A stretch of 64,000 nt of DNA, taken from assembly GCA_022702705.1 (NCBI GenBank), contig CM040424.1, positions 140,913,665 through 140,977,664 of the forward strand. The letters run 5' to 3'. Under the pieces are notes generated by a model. It ran no database searches and was not told the DNA's origin. It saw only the letters and a list, made by a program, of their open reading frames with translations. Source of the stretch: Papilionanthe hookeriana x Papilionanthe teres. Lineage: Eukaryota > Streptophyta > Magnoliopsida > Asparagales > Orchidaceae. Made by a program: the position numbers and the translations under genes. Below, one piece after another: positions 19,843-30,584 of the stretch (positions are counted from its first letter, which is position 1; the number at the start of each line of letters is the position of its first letter).

Positions 19843-20862
19843 TCTTCCGGGACCTTGTCCGGCGAGGACGAAGTAGGATCCACTCCTAGTTTATGGACTC
19901 GCAACCTGCGGAGCTAATCCCGGCATCTCATCATAGTTCCAAGCAAAACAGATCTTTAAATTCCATTAATAACTTGATTATTTCTTCGGAGTCTTCTTTA
20001 TTGAGTAAGGATCTAACAAAGGTAGGTCTAGGCTCTTCGCTAGTACCTAAGTTAACTTACGTTAGCTCATCTATTGTAGATTTAATCTCTTCTTCGAATT
20101 ACGGTGGAGCGTCTCCAATTTGTAAATCTTCGAGCTCGTCTGTAGTTTCCATGCAGTTTTCATTAGATTCGCAAGTGACAACCAAGCAAAATTCAGTATC
20201 GTCAACTGATCCTACTGTGCCAAATCCGAGCCCATGCTTCGAATTGGGTGGACGACCGGAGTTATTCCATAATTTTTCAAAATGTAGTGATTGACCTTTT
20301 GTCCATTGTCGAGGAAAGAAACCCGTTGAATTAAACTTTGAACACAGGGAGAGTACCACTCAAAAGGTAATTCCATTAATTCTGATGAAGTGACATCTTC
20401 AAATTGTACATTATTTTTAGTTTTGGAGGAAGAAGCACCACGATAGAATTTGATTGGCTTTGCACCGCCGCTACGTACCTCTTTGACCACCATACCCTCG
20501 ATCTTATTAGAATGGATCGGGGTTAGGGTCATAGTATGTACGTAGTGGTTAATCTTCTCGTACATTGATTAGTATTCTTCATTCTTTTCATCTTCGAGGG
20601 AGATCTTGAATTGCGGCTTCTTCCGACTTATTGTTGCTGCTTCTTGCTTGATCTCTTTTTCTTCTTCAGAACTGTCTTCCCAATCAACATTGATGGTTGA
20701 TTTCCTCTGTCCAACTGTCCTAACGTCTCTACCACGGCCTCGTCCCCGACCTCGACCTCGGATGCGAGTTGTGGAGAAACCTTCACCATCTCGCCGTAAG
20801 GGAGTGGTGAGTGACTGTTGGACTAGAACTTCAGGTTCTTCGTTGTCCCGAACTTTCATTGC
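19843..20862 (-). pseudogene. Tat-2 protease-to-RT linker
   Basis: Counterpart of 2558-3492. The ORF at 20569-20859 starts M-K-V-R-D-N-E-E-P-E and contains an alternating Arg-Gly tract (about 20730-20760), then a D-W-E-D-S-S-E-E-E-K acidic patch. The next stretch, 20212-20565, has a Tyr/His-rich start and ends in a G-patch-like region. The pre-RT segment (about 19950-20100) is interrupted. RG tracts usually contact RNA, so the linker may bind the template; this is inference. Its near identity to Tat-1 shows both internal regions come from one ancestor. Confidence 0.65.
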
Positions 20863-21648
20863 TTAATTTGTTATGGTATCTCTGGAGAAGATTGTTTTCT
20901 TCGGTGGTGCATAATAAGCTGCGTCTTCATGGATTCCAATTTCATGTACGGAGAATGGTTGTAAGTCACCTTTGATGCATCGTTCCCCTCCATCGTAGTA
21001 TTTGATGCACTGATGTAGAGATGATGGTACCATCCTATTTTCATGTATCCATGGTCGGCCCAGTAGAGCGTTGAACGACATTTCTGAATCGATTATGTGA
21101 AATTTTGCGGTTGTCTTTGCTAAGTCACCGGTCTTCATTAGTAGCGTTATTGATCCGAGTGCTCTTTCTCCTTTCTGGTTGAATCCTCTTAATAACATTT
21201 TGTCGGCTTCGAGCTCGCGAGCATCAATTTCCAAGTATGCTAGTGTTCGAAGACTCATTATATTGATTGATGCTCCTGGATCCACCAATACTGCGGAGAG
21301 TGTAAACTTTCCAATTATAGCCGAAATGTACAACGATCGGTTGTGATCTGGCGTCCCAAGTAGTAGGTCATTGTTTGTGAAGGTAACACCTCGCTGTTCC
21401 TTTAACGAGCAAACCTCATCTAAGGAATCTCCAGCCATTTGAGCTAAGCAAATTTCCGGATCAAGTAAGGCCTTGATCAGAGCTTCTCTCATCTCCTTTG
21501 ATAAGATGAGAGCGTCGTAGATGCTCAGTTTGGCCGGTAGTTTCCTAAGATGGGCTAGCACGTTGTAGTCCACTTTATTTTCATGTGTCTCGGCTTCTTC
21601 CCGAATGGGTATTTCTTCCGTCGGGGTTGGTTCTTCCCGAACAACCAC
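20863..21648 (-). pseudogene. Tat-2 aspartic protease
   Basis: Open reading frame of 261 codons. A Glu-rich lead (T-P-T-E-E-I-P-I-R-E-E) is followed by an alpha-helical segment (D-A-L-I-L-S-K-E-M-R-E-A-L) and the retropepsin-like core. The active-site motif is D-P-G-A-S (about 21275) where Tat-1 has D-L-G-A-S. A Pro next to the catalytic Asp is unusual, and its codon (CCA for CTA, sense strand) differs at one base. The downstream flap and G-R-P-W-I-H-E-N motif are kept. It is a retropepsin that would cut Gag-Pol. This is the longest intact frame of Tat-2 besides the gag tail. Confidence 0.85.
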
Positions 21649-21730
21649 CGCTTTCCTTTGTCCTTTGGACCCATTCTCGGAGGTAGAACTCTTCCACTTC
21701 TTAAGTTAACCTCTCGTAATTTCTTCGAAT

Positions 21731-22624
21731 CTAGTATTGAGTTTGTTGATGTCTCCTATCGAATCGGAATGACGAGTTCTTCCGGATTAGCTTCGAGTCC
21801 GAAGGCTCTAACTCTATTGTGATCGGAGCTCCTCGAAACTCACAGATAGATTCGTTGCTTGTTGAACTCTCGTAACCTCCTTGATGGATGTCTTCTTTGT
21901 CATTTTGATCGTCGAGATTGTGTATGATTTGAGAATTGTCGTTGGTATCGAAATCGATGTCCGGATTGTCGCTAGTTACGTAATCGTTAGAAACAATCAA
22001 AACGTAGCCAACGCCATCACCCTTATCATTATATGATCCCACCGAAGTGAGCAGATAATCATACAGAGTCAGAGGTTCGAGGGATTTCTCCCCCGAATCA
22101 GAAATAACTATCCTAGGATAAGCAGCTCCTAGTCTAGCCTTAGGGGCCTCGGTCCTCTCTTCTTCGTCAATTTTCTTCTTCTCTTCAATCGTCTCCTGTT
22201 GAGGTGGTTCTTCTATCGCAAGTGATAGTGCCGACTTGAAAGGTTTCAAACTCTGAATTGAAGCTCGCACCGAAGCGGTTTGGATGCTGTCTAAAATCTT
22301 TTTCGAAGACCTCGTCCAAGCGGTAGTCCATCCATCGTCAGTCGTATAGGGATCTATCGGAATGATGGGATCAGTCGAGACAACATTGACGGAACCTCCT
22401 TTCTGGGGTTCCTTCATGTACTCCTTCGGGATTGTTATATTCCCTTTCCGAAGATTGTCGTTGAGCCAACTTTTGAAGGTAATGCAATCTTCTATCTTGT
22501 GCCCAAGCATCCGGTGATAAGGGCAAAACTTGGGATCACTTTTCTTGTTGACTTCCTCTGGTCTCTTAGGCTCTGGCAGATGGAAGTCTGGAGTTTTCAT
22601 CAGACTACGGAACATTTTCGGCAC
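21731..22624 (-). CDS. Tat-2 gag C-terminal part with zinc knuckle
   Basis: Open stretch of 297 codons, the nucleocapsid part of gag and the link to protease. Near the start it has F-C-P-Y-H-R-M-L-G-H-K-I-E-D-C, a zinc-knuckle variant usual in Tat gag (C-x2-H-x4-H-x4-C spacing), then T-F-K-S-W-L-N-D. The rest is low-complexity and acidic: E-E-K-K-K-I-D-E-E-E-R and a Asp/Asn-rich stretch. It runs in a different frame from the capsid ORF (22741-23067) and from protease (21648), so it is a broken part of a once continuous gag-pro. In Tat-1 the whole region is deleted. Confidence 0.75.
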   Translation of the reverse strand: MPKMFRSLMKTPDFHLPEPKRPEEVNKKSDPKFCPYHRMLGHKIEDCITFKSWLNDNLRKGNITIPKEYMKEPQKGGSVNVVSTDPIIPIDPYTTDDGWTTAWTRSSKKILDSIQTASVRASIQSLKPFKSALSLAIEEPPQQETIEEKKKIDEEERTEAPKARLGAAYPRIVISDSGEKSLEPLTLYDYLLTSVGSYNDKGDGVGYVLIVSNDYVTSDNPDIDFDTNDNSQIIHNLDDQNDKEDIHQGGYESSTSNESICEFRGAPITIELEPSDSKLIRKNSSFRFDRRHQQTQY

Positions 22625-22740
22625 TGCTTCATTCTTGAATGGATATTCCCCGCTCGAAGCTCCCTTAATGTACGTTGCGGACGAGGCGGTTGTTCATACT
22701 CGTGGAGATGAGTCGATAGCTGGGTCGGGGTTGTTGATAA

Positions 22741-23453
22741 TTACGTTGAGGTTGCTTGTGGCAGTTCGGACGATATTTGTATCGGTTGCTTGCCTTTGTC
22801 GACTGCTGCAACGATCCCGGATTTCTTTTCAAAAGTCTTCACAGGCTTTTGCTTGTCTGTCTTGTCAGCGAAACTTAATTGCTTCGCCTCCTCTTGCAAG
22901 CTCCCGGCCTTGCTTAACAACTTCTCGAAAGTGTTAATAGTGAATCCTTTGAGGAGAAGTGCTATCGGGCCTTGAATGCTTTTAAGTAAGATGCCGATCG
23001 CATGTTGTTCTTGTAGTTGTGGTTCACACTTCATGCTTAAGTTCCTCCATCGAAGTATGTAATCCACAAAAGTTTCGTTCGGCTACGCTTCTCTACCACT
23101 AAATCACCTATAGTGATGTGGTGCCGAGCTCCGGCGAATTGCTCGATGAAGAGGTTTTCTAGCTCGAGAACGTCTTCACCGAACTATTTGGTAATTCCGC
23201 ATACCAATCAGAGGCGATTCCCGACAGTGCCGCCGACGAACCGTCGGAAGAGTAATGCATCGCTCCCGCCGGCATTGCAACAACCGGCACGAAAGTGTGT
23301 AACATGCTTGTCGGGGGTTCCGGTTCCATCAAAGGTCTTGAACGAGAGGTGGTACGAAGCCTTTTGGGTATTGGACGGCGTCGAATTCTTCCGGTAAGGT
23401 CTAACCGTCCGAATGGATGTCCCGCTCTTTGATTGTGCTAAGGCTTCTCGCAC
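22741..23453 (-). pseudogene. Tat-2 gag capsid region
   Basis: Retrotransposon gag (capsid) domain in two frames. The first part (23208-23453) has F-K-T-F-D-G-T-G-T-P-D-K-H-V-T-H-F and A-L-L-F-R-R-F-V-G. The second (22741-23067) has D-Y-I-L-R-W-R-N-L-S-M-K-C, then G-F-T-I-N-T-F-E-K-L-L-S-K-A. This is the order of Tat-type gag proteins. The join near 23100-23200 has frame slips. Capsid proteins assemble the cytoplasmic particle in which DNA is made. Confidence 0.8.
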
Positions 23454-23958
23454 CTCGCTGTTCCACTAAGCTCTTGATATCTTTTCTCGGAATCATACTT
23501 TGTGTTGTATCCTTCTTTAGCCGATCATCCCCGTTGACGGATGTAATCTCCTTTCCTCCGTCCGCAATGTGAATGACCTCTCGGGGGTGTTTCTCTCGGG
23601 GTTGCACTTGACTCCGGAGAGTGGCTAGGGCTATAGCCATCTCTTCCATCCTCTTCGCCATTTGGGCGATCGTATCGTCTTTCTCTTGAAGTCGTCTTCT
23701 CATCACTTCCTGCTCCTCTCTTCTCGCGGCTGCAGGAGCACCTTGTGAAGCTGACGAAGCTCGTGTTTCGACCATGTTGATTTCTGCATACTCGTCGTCC
23801 ATGAATTCCAATGAACCAATCTCGTCTCTGAATTTCTCTTCTCTTTCTTTTGCTAGTCGTCGAATATCAGTCCTCAACTTTTCCATAGCGTCCTCTAGCG
23901 GTCTTTTCTGTGCATCCTCGCAGCTTGTCGTGTGATAGCCGCCGGGTTCCCTTCTCAT
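23401..23958 (-). CDS. Tat-2 gag N-terminal coiled coil
   Basis: Open frame of 185 codons just before the capsid region, overlapping it by 50 bases in another frame. The first half is highly charged (Glu/Arg/Lys) with heptad-like spacing: L-E-D-A-M-E-K-L, R-R-L-A-K-E-R-E-E-K. A second coiled-coil stretch includes R-R-R-L-Q-E-K-D-D-T-I-A-Q-M-A-K-R-M-E-E. Such coiled coils before the capsid are common in Tat gag and may help assembly. No database family comes to mind for this part. Confidence 0.6.
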   Translation of the reverse strand: MRREPGGYHTTSCEDAQKRPLEDAMEKLRTDIRRLAKEREEKFRDEIGSLEFMDDEYAEINMVETRASSASQGAPAAARREEQEVMRRRLQEKDDTIAQMAKRMEEMAIALATLRSQVQPREKHPREVIHIADGGKEITSVNGDDRLKKDTTQSMIPRKDIKSLVEQRGARSLSTIKERDIHSDG

Positions 23959-24040
23959 GAGTCCCCTTTATCGCAGTGGAACTTTCTTCGCATTCAAGTC
24001 TCCCGACGAGACTTTTCTTCTCGGGCCGCTTGTTTCAACC

Positions 24041-25131
24041 TTAACTCGTCCGAAGAGTGGGACGCCATACCATCCTTCTAGCAGCAGAAGGTCTAGGACC
24101 AGATGGACTGTCAGCCAAATGCTGGAAGGTGGTATCCTCCATAAACTGTAACCCTGAAACAACGATAGGCGGACTAGCCTTCATCCTTTTATTTGGCTTT
24201 TCTATAACGATGGCGTGTTCTACTCGGGGCCCAAGACGGGATTTGACTGGCACCCGCCCTATCCTTCTTAGAATCTCTGATACGGGGCATTTCTCTTTCT
24301 TGGCTAGCTTCTCGATCACAGTCTGTAGCAGGGAAAATGGCGTGGTCCTAGACCTTTTCTTTCTGTTGTCATCATAGTATGCTGGTCGAGGTAATGTAGA
24401 AACAATCCTGCGGACATTTTCCTCGTCAGCTGCGGCGGAAAGGGGATGGAATCTGCTTCCTTCCAAAAAGAGTGTATCTTCAGGCAATGGTATGTATTCG
24501 AGTAGTGGTGTATACTCGTGGATTTCGGGATTTCCTCCGGAAAGCAACTTCGGCAGCTACGGCCTTCCCGGAAATCTTCCTACTTCGTTCCTTCTTTGGG
24601 TCCGTGTTAGTGATGTAATTCTTGAGCTGGACCCGATTTCAAAAACGAAGGTCTCACGGAAGGTCCGTACCCTCCAAGGTAACGAGTTCACCATAGTTCC
24701 GGATTTCTTTCCCCTTTAATTTGCAGAAGCCGGGTAGGTGCGAAACAACTAGACCGATGGGGGTAGCAAGAACGGTCCTCCTGCGGACGAGCAGTACTCC
24801 TCTCGCCGGGATCTTTTGCGGGGGCGGAAACTCTTGGGTTGACCTAAGGTCGAACTCGATCAACGGCTTCTCGGCTTCGGATACTTTGTTTGTCGTGGCG
24901 AAAAGGAAACGTCGGTGATCTTGACATTTGTGTTCTCGAATCCTTGTCCAAACCGGATGATCCCATTGTCGGGCAGCTCATCCTTGTAAACAATGCGAAG
25001 TCCATTCCATTGGTGAAGGAGAAAATCAGCTTTGGGGCTTCCATTTCCGCAGGTAGATTCGATTGTCGATCCCAGTTATGCTTCTTCTCATTAGGACGAA
25101 AAGAAAGGAATTGAAAAGAGTCCGAACTCAT
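24041..25131 (-). pseudogene. Tat-2 first ORF upstream of gag, unknown
   Basis: From ATG 25131 the protein begins M-S-S-D-S-F-Q-F-L-S-F-R-P. Open pieces follow at 24844-25131, 24654-24863 and 24041-24547, in different frames, so one ORF of about 360 codons has been broken by indels. The middle has L-P-G-F-C-K-L-K-G-K-E-I-R. The last part is basic, with R-K-K-R-S-R and K-P-N-K-R-M-K-A-S tracts. Ogre elements carry an extra ORF before gag, so this could be its counterpart. I do not recognise a domain. Tat-1 keeps only the first 20 codons. Confidence 0.45.
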
Positions 25132-25548
25132 TCTTGCTCATGTATTTATAAGAAGGAATTATGTGTTAAAAGAATCATTCATTAGAGGGTTTTGTTTATT
25201 TAGACTGGAATGTTCAAAAGTGTAAAGAAGGTAAGGAATTCTATTCAGAGTTGGAAAGGAAAAGAAAGTCGTATGCAAGACTTCTCGACTCGAAGGATCA
25301 CTCCTAAACTAACACCTATTGGGGGTCCATCCCACCTTAGAAATGAGGTAAAAGGATCTCGGAACCTCTCTGTTTAGGGGTGTCTAAACAGTGGCTCCTA
25401 AATCCGAGAGAATGTTGGTTATACTTGTTCAAGGTAGAAATGAACATAGTACCCCAACAGAAAGAAGGGTAGTTTGATCCATTAAGGACATGGATGCACT
25501 ACCGAATTTTGAAAGCAGAATTGTCTGATTAAAATGGAGAGAGGAATT
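25132..25548 (-). other. Tat-2 5' leader with inverted polypurine-tract copy
   Basis: Leader between primer site and the first ATG, nearly identical to 4384-4800. Plus-strand bases 25312-25330 read ACACCTATTGGGGGTCCAT, so the sense RNA here is complementary at 18 of 19 positions to the polypurine tract at 12192-12210 of the same element. No open frame of note. Confidence 0.6.
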
Positions 25549-25567
25549 GTCCCTAGCGGAGTCGCCA
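25549..25567 (-). promoter_or_regulatory. Tat-2 primer binding site (tRNA-Arg type)
   Basis: Minus-strand TGGCGACTCCGCTAGGGAC, five bases from the LTR end at 25573. It differs from the Tat-1 site by one base (G to A in the sense strand). It fits the 3' end of tRNA-Arg with two mismatches over 18 bases. Confidence 0.85.
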
Positions 25568-28500
25568 GAAGTTGTCGGCATATTTTTGGGTTGTGTTGTA
25601 TTTTAAAAAGGGGACACCTACAGAAATTGTCGGCGAATTTTTAATTTAATTTTAATAAATAATTTGGAAAGCAGTATTTGATTTTGAAAATAATTTTAAA
25701 TTTGAAGATTTTAAGATATGAAATCAAACCGATCTCACATCCCAAATAATTTATATAAACGAGCACCACACCACAAACCGTGTATTTATCCCTAAGGATA
25801 GACACACCGCTTGACGGTGGAGCTCGATTAAACAAACTAAAAGATTTGTGACATCCGTTTGGTCTGCGAGCCAATTTTATAAGCCGACAAATTCCCCTGT
25901 TTAATATGAAAGCATTAAACAGGGTTTATATTACCTGGGTTCTTTAAAATTCCCTATAAGGGCAAGCCCCTATAGTTAATTACATCTTAAGTGACGGGAA
26001 TCACCTAAGAAAACTCTTGATAATAATCAATAATTCTGCTCTCAAGAATTTCAAAGTTTAAGTTTTCAAAGGATTGAATTTTGGAATTTCAATAGGGAAT
26101 GGATCAAGTTTGGAACATTTTGTTTTGAGACATCAAAGGAAGAAAGGTAGGAGAAATTACGGATTCGAAGTGAACTTCGGTAATTTCCCGACTATCCTAT
26201 TGTTTGGCTTGGATTTAGGAAAGTCCTAACATTTATCTGATATTTCAATCTTGCCAATTTTAGTTAATTAGGACTTATATTTATATGATAGAATCATACA
26301 AATAGCCTCGAAGAATATAAGGGTTTATGTCGTATCGGACGACTACCTCGGAGTCCTAGGACCGGTTAGGGCTTAATTTGCAATGCAAATGCCTAACGAA
26401 GAGGTTGAGGATTTATGTTGCACTAGGCAAACTACCTCGAAATCCTATGGCTTTGTTGTTTAATTCTAGGAAAGTTTTGCTGATGTAGATTCAAGTTTTG
26501 CTGACGACGATGGCCATGCTGCCCACCATGCTCCAAGCTCCTTGTTGTTGCAGAGGTTTAGTTATAGAAGTCATAAATCAGGAGATGAGAAAAGTGTTTT
26601 GGTTTAGAGAAAATCTTAATTTCCAAGTGTTTTCTGTGTTTTAATTAAAACAAATCTTAAAGTTGATTATAACGACACCGGTTAGGATCCCACGGTTCCA
26701 TCCTTCCGGCATCATTATTTTTATCGAATTCACTTAATCCAGATGAATTTGCTAAACTCAACTAAATGAGTTCCACACTTTCATTTAGACCGTGGGAAAT
26801 CCCGTTAGCAACACGTAGGTTACATCATCCGAGGTATTCCCGATCATCCAACAGGACGTTTTAATTTAGTTGTAATATTAGTTTTGTGTTCTGTTTGTGA
26901 TTAAATTTTAAGTTGTTTTATATTTTAAAATGTTGTGGCGGTGAATTTTATCTTGCAATGACTTTTAGTTTAGTTTTGGTTTCAGTTTTAGGGACTATCC
27001 TAAAGGTGTGGGTTTTCATGCAACAGTTGTTTATCATGTAAGAAAAGCAAGTGCAATGCGGTTAAATAAATTGCAATAATGTAAATTGCAAGAAAGTAAA
27101 TTGCAATAAAGTAAAAACGTACCTGGAGGGTCTTCCCGTCATCCCAAGCTGCACTTGAAACACAATTAGAATATTTAAGCAAGTTCCTAGGTAAAGCTAA
27201 GGGAAGGGTTATGGTTTTCTACCAAATTCCTAATCCTATAGCTAGTCATTTCCTATGACGTCTAGGTTCTCGTGTTTTGGTTTGAAGACGATTTTCTTCA
27301 TCAAAGAGCAATTAAGTTCAATTGTTCTTATGAACATCCTATCATATCGAGGAAGTTCTTGAGACAAATCTTAAACATCTTTTCAATATTTCAAGGATTG
27401 TTTTAAGTCCAAATGAATTCAATTACACAAATGAATTAATCGTCCGAGGTTTAGTTAAGTTTTTGTTGTTATCTTACTCAGTGAACTGGGACATTTGAAT
27501 GTCCTATAAGTGAAGTAACATTTCATTTAATGTTCCGTTTAGGAGTTATGATAATTAAAGTTTTTGAGGGCAAATTGGTGTTCAAATGGTTTGTGATTTA
27601 ATTTAACTTCAATTAATGGGTTTAAATTTGGAATAGTGTTCAAGTTGCTTTATATTTAATTTCTTTATGAATTAGGTGATATTATGTAATTCAATTTAAT
27701 TTAACTTTAATTTAATTTAATTTTAATTTTAATTTAATTTAATTTAATTTAATTCAATTTAGTTTGATTTGATATTAAATTAATTTAGTTTAATTTGATT
27801 TAATTTCCTTTAATTTAATTTAATTTGATTTAATTTTAATTTAATTTAATTAATTTAATTTAATTTAATTTAATATTTAATTTAATTTTAATTTGATTTA
27901 ATTTAATTTAATTCAATTTGATTTATTTAATTTAATTTAATTTTTAATTTAATTTTATTTTTAACTTTAATTGAAATTTTAAAAGAGTTTAATAATTTAA
28001 CTTTAGTTTAATGATTAAGTTTTTTTAATATTTTAAATTTGAGTTATCATTTTAATTAACAATTAAATATTAATGAGATGATTAATTTAGGGATTTTTAA
28101 ATTAAAGAATAAATCTCTTCCTAACAATATCCTTATTTTAATAATTCCAATTTTATTATTCTTCCCAAATTTAATCAATTATTTAATTAAGGTTTATTTC
28201 AATTATTTTAAATTATTTAATGGGTTTCTACCCTTTAATTATTTAAATTTCAATCATCCAAATCAGATTAAGATCAAATATTTTACTTGTTAATATTATT
28301 AAACCTAAAGTTTTAATTAAGGGTTAAAAATTTTTTTAATTACCATTTTGCCCTTCAAGCCTAATAATTTCATAACTCACTAAATTAAACTTAAATAAAC
28401 TTGAAATTTTTATGTGACTTCACTCATATGTCAATAAAGACATGAGAAGAGAAAATGTGATTTTTCTGTATTTAATTTATTTATATATTATTTTTGGTGG

Positions 28501-29775
28501 AAAATAGGAATTTCCAAGGAAAATTTAATAATATGACCAAGGGAAAGTTTCTGTCCTTAAGAAAATTATGGGACATTCCTAATGACCAGAGGACCACATG
28601 GACCAACTTTGGTGATTTTTTGAATTATATTATTTTTATTATAATTATTTTAAGTTTTGGAGCATTAATTAATTTAAAAATAAAATAAAGGTTGAAAAAT
28701 AAATTTTATATTTTTCAAAAATCTCTCTGATATCAAGGAAATCAGAGAATCAATTTTTGCAATTTTCTGATTTTTCTTTGATTTATTATAATTATTTTGG
28801 TGAAAATGCTAGAAAATACATTTTTTTAATTTTAAAATTACCCTAGGGATTTAAAATTTAATATCTCATTAAATAGAACTAAGAAAAATATGGGGTTTGT
28901 TCCTAAGTGATTAAAATTCAAAATGTGACATTTTGGTGAATTTTATTAATTTTGTAATTTTTATTATTTTTTAATTATTAAAAATATTAAAATAATATTA
29001 AAATCAACTTTTTTAGAAAATTGAAATTTTAATTTTCTTAAATTCCCCTAATATCAGAGAGGCTCCAAAACCAATTTGGTGAATTGTTGAAAGGTATTTT
29101 GAAAGTTATGAATTTTTAAAGTTCAAAATGACTAAATGGCTTAATCAACCCATTTAGTAGGCTAACCAAGTCCAATTAACTTCAAATTTTTATGGTGTGT
29201 TCCTCTGATCCTAAAGGTCAGTGGAGAATTGATTTCAAGTCAATTTGATGTATGGTTAACTCTAATTAATTAAAGAGCTATTTTGGGTGTTTAAGCCAAT
29301 TAGAGTTATTTTAAATGAACTAATTCAAAACCTATTTTTCCTAGGGTTCTCTTGTCATAAGGAACATCACTAAATTTTCCTAGAATTTATTTCACAACAT
29401 GCTAATTTTTGGAATTAAAATACTCAGAACAGTAACATGAATTTGAAAAATCAATAACTTCTCATAGGGATGGCCTCTGACTTTGGAAAATTCAGGGAAT
29501 GTTCCCAAATTCAGAGGCTTCAAAAGCCCTATGGTCTCATGCCATGGTGAATTTCCTATATGCATGGAGAATTAAAATAATGCAGAAGGGAAATAAATCA
29601 TTAAAAATAAAATACTTGATGAAATTAAATAATTTCTTTTCCACATTATTCTTCTCTGTTCACTGAGCAAGAGGGTATTTTTATTTTATTTTATTGATTT
29701 TTCTACACAAAGTTATGGATTTTTGAAGTTTAGGGAATTAAATAAATAGAAAAATACCCTAATTTTCTATTTATC

Positions 29776-29990
29776 CGAGTCGGCGCCGCGTCATCCTCGG
29801 CATCTCCGAAAGGCCACGCGTCGCGCCCCCATTCGACGCCGCCATCTGACTCAGCGCTCCGGGTCCTGCGGTTCACGTACCATCTCCTGGTCCGACGCCA
29901 TCTGAGCCGTCCGTCCGCGCGTGTATTAAATGGACGGCATCCGTTCATCGTCCCCGAGCGCCCTCACCCGAGAGCCGTCCACACTAGATT
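29776..29990. promoter_or_regulatory. GC-rich CpG block in LTR B
   Basis: Counterpart of 9013-9236. More CpG survive here than in LTR A (for example GCGCGTG for GCGTGTG), which fits less deamination or selection. On the minus strand it precedes GGATAAATAG. Confidence 0.5.
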
Positions 29991-30573
29991 CCTAATATCT
30001 CACTCGATACTCGATAGATTTTCGTGTTCTTATGCTCTATGGATTCGTCTTGAGAAGACGAACACATCTATATGGTTTATGTGGCATGAAATTGACTTAA
30101 TGAAATTGTAGAATGTTCAGAAGCTCGGGAAGAAGAGTGAGGCAATACCTTTGCTCAGAGAAGTGTGGCTTCGATCTGAGGGTTGTTTCACCTTCGATTG
30201 GATCCCAGCAAGCTCCAGATGAAGTCTCCGGTCCGGTGAATTGCTCAGGTAGGATTTCGACCACAGCCCGATCACAAAGCTTGGAGGGTCGGAGCAACTG
30301 GGTGGCCTCGGAGATGGGGCTTTTGCTGGTGGACACCTTCTCTTGGTCTGGTGAAGGTGTAGGACCAATCAATTTGGGGATTGGCTCACTGTGGAGAAGT
30401 GTCCTGGTTTTGGGCTTGGATTTCAACTCTGAAATTGAGCTCACAGAGAGGAAATGGTAGGGGGATTTCAGTGGGGATCAGGTTCTCTATGTATGGGGAG
30501 TAGTCTGGAATGATTTTGGCAGAGTTTCCTTAAGGTTTTTGTTTCAGCACCTCTCATGGCCGAGAAGGGGTGG

Positions 30574-30584
30574 TGTTTAAATAG
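30574..30584 (-). promoter_or_regulatory. Candidate TATA box in LTR B
   Basis: Minus-strand CTATTTAAACA in the same context as 9809-9819 and 45949-45959. As LTR B is the 5' LTR, this would be the promoter that drives Tat-2. Confidence 0.45.
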
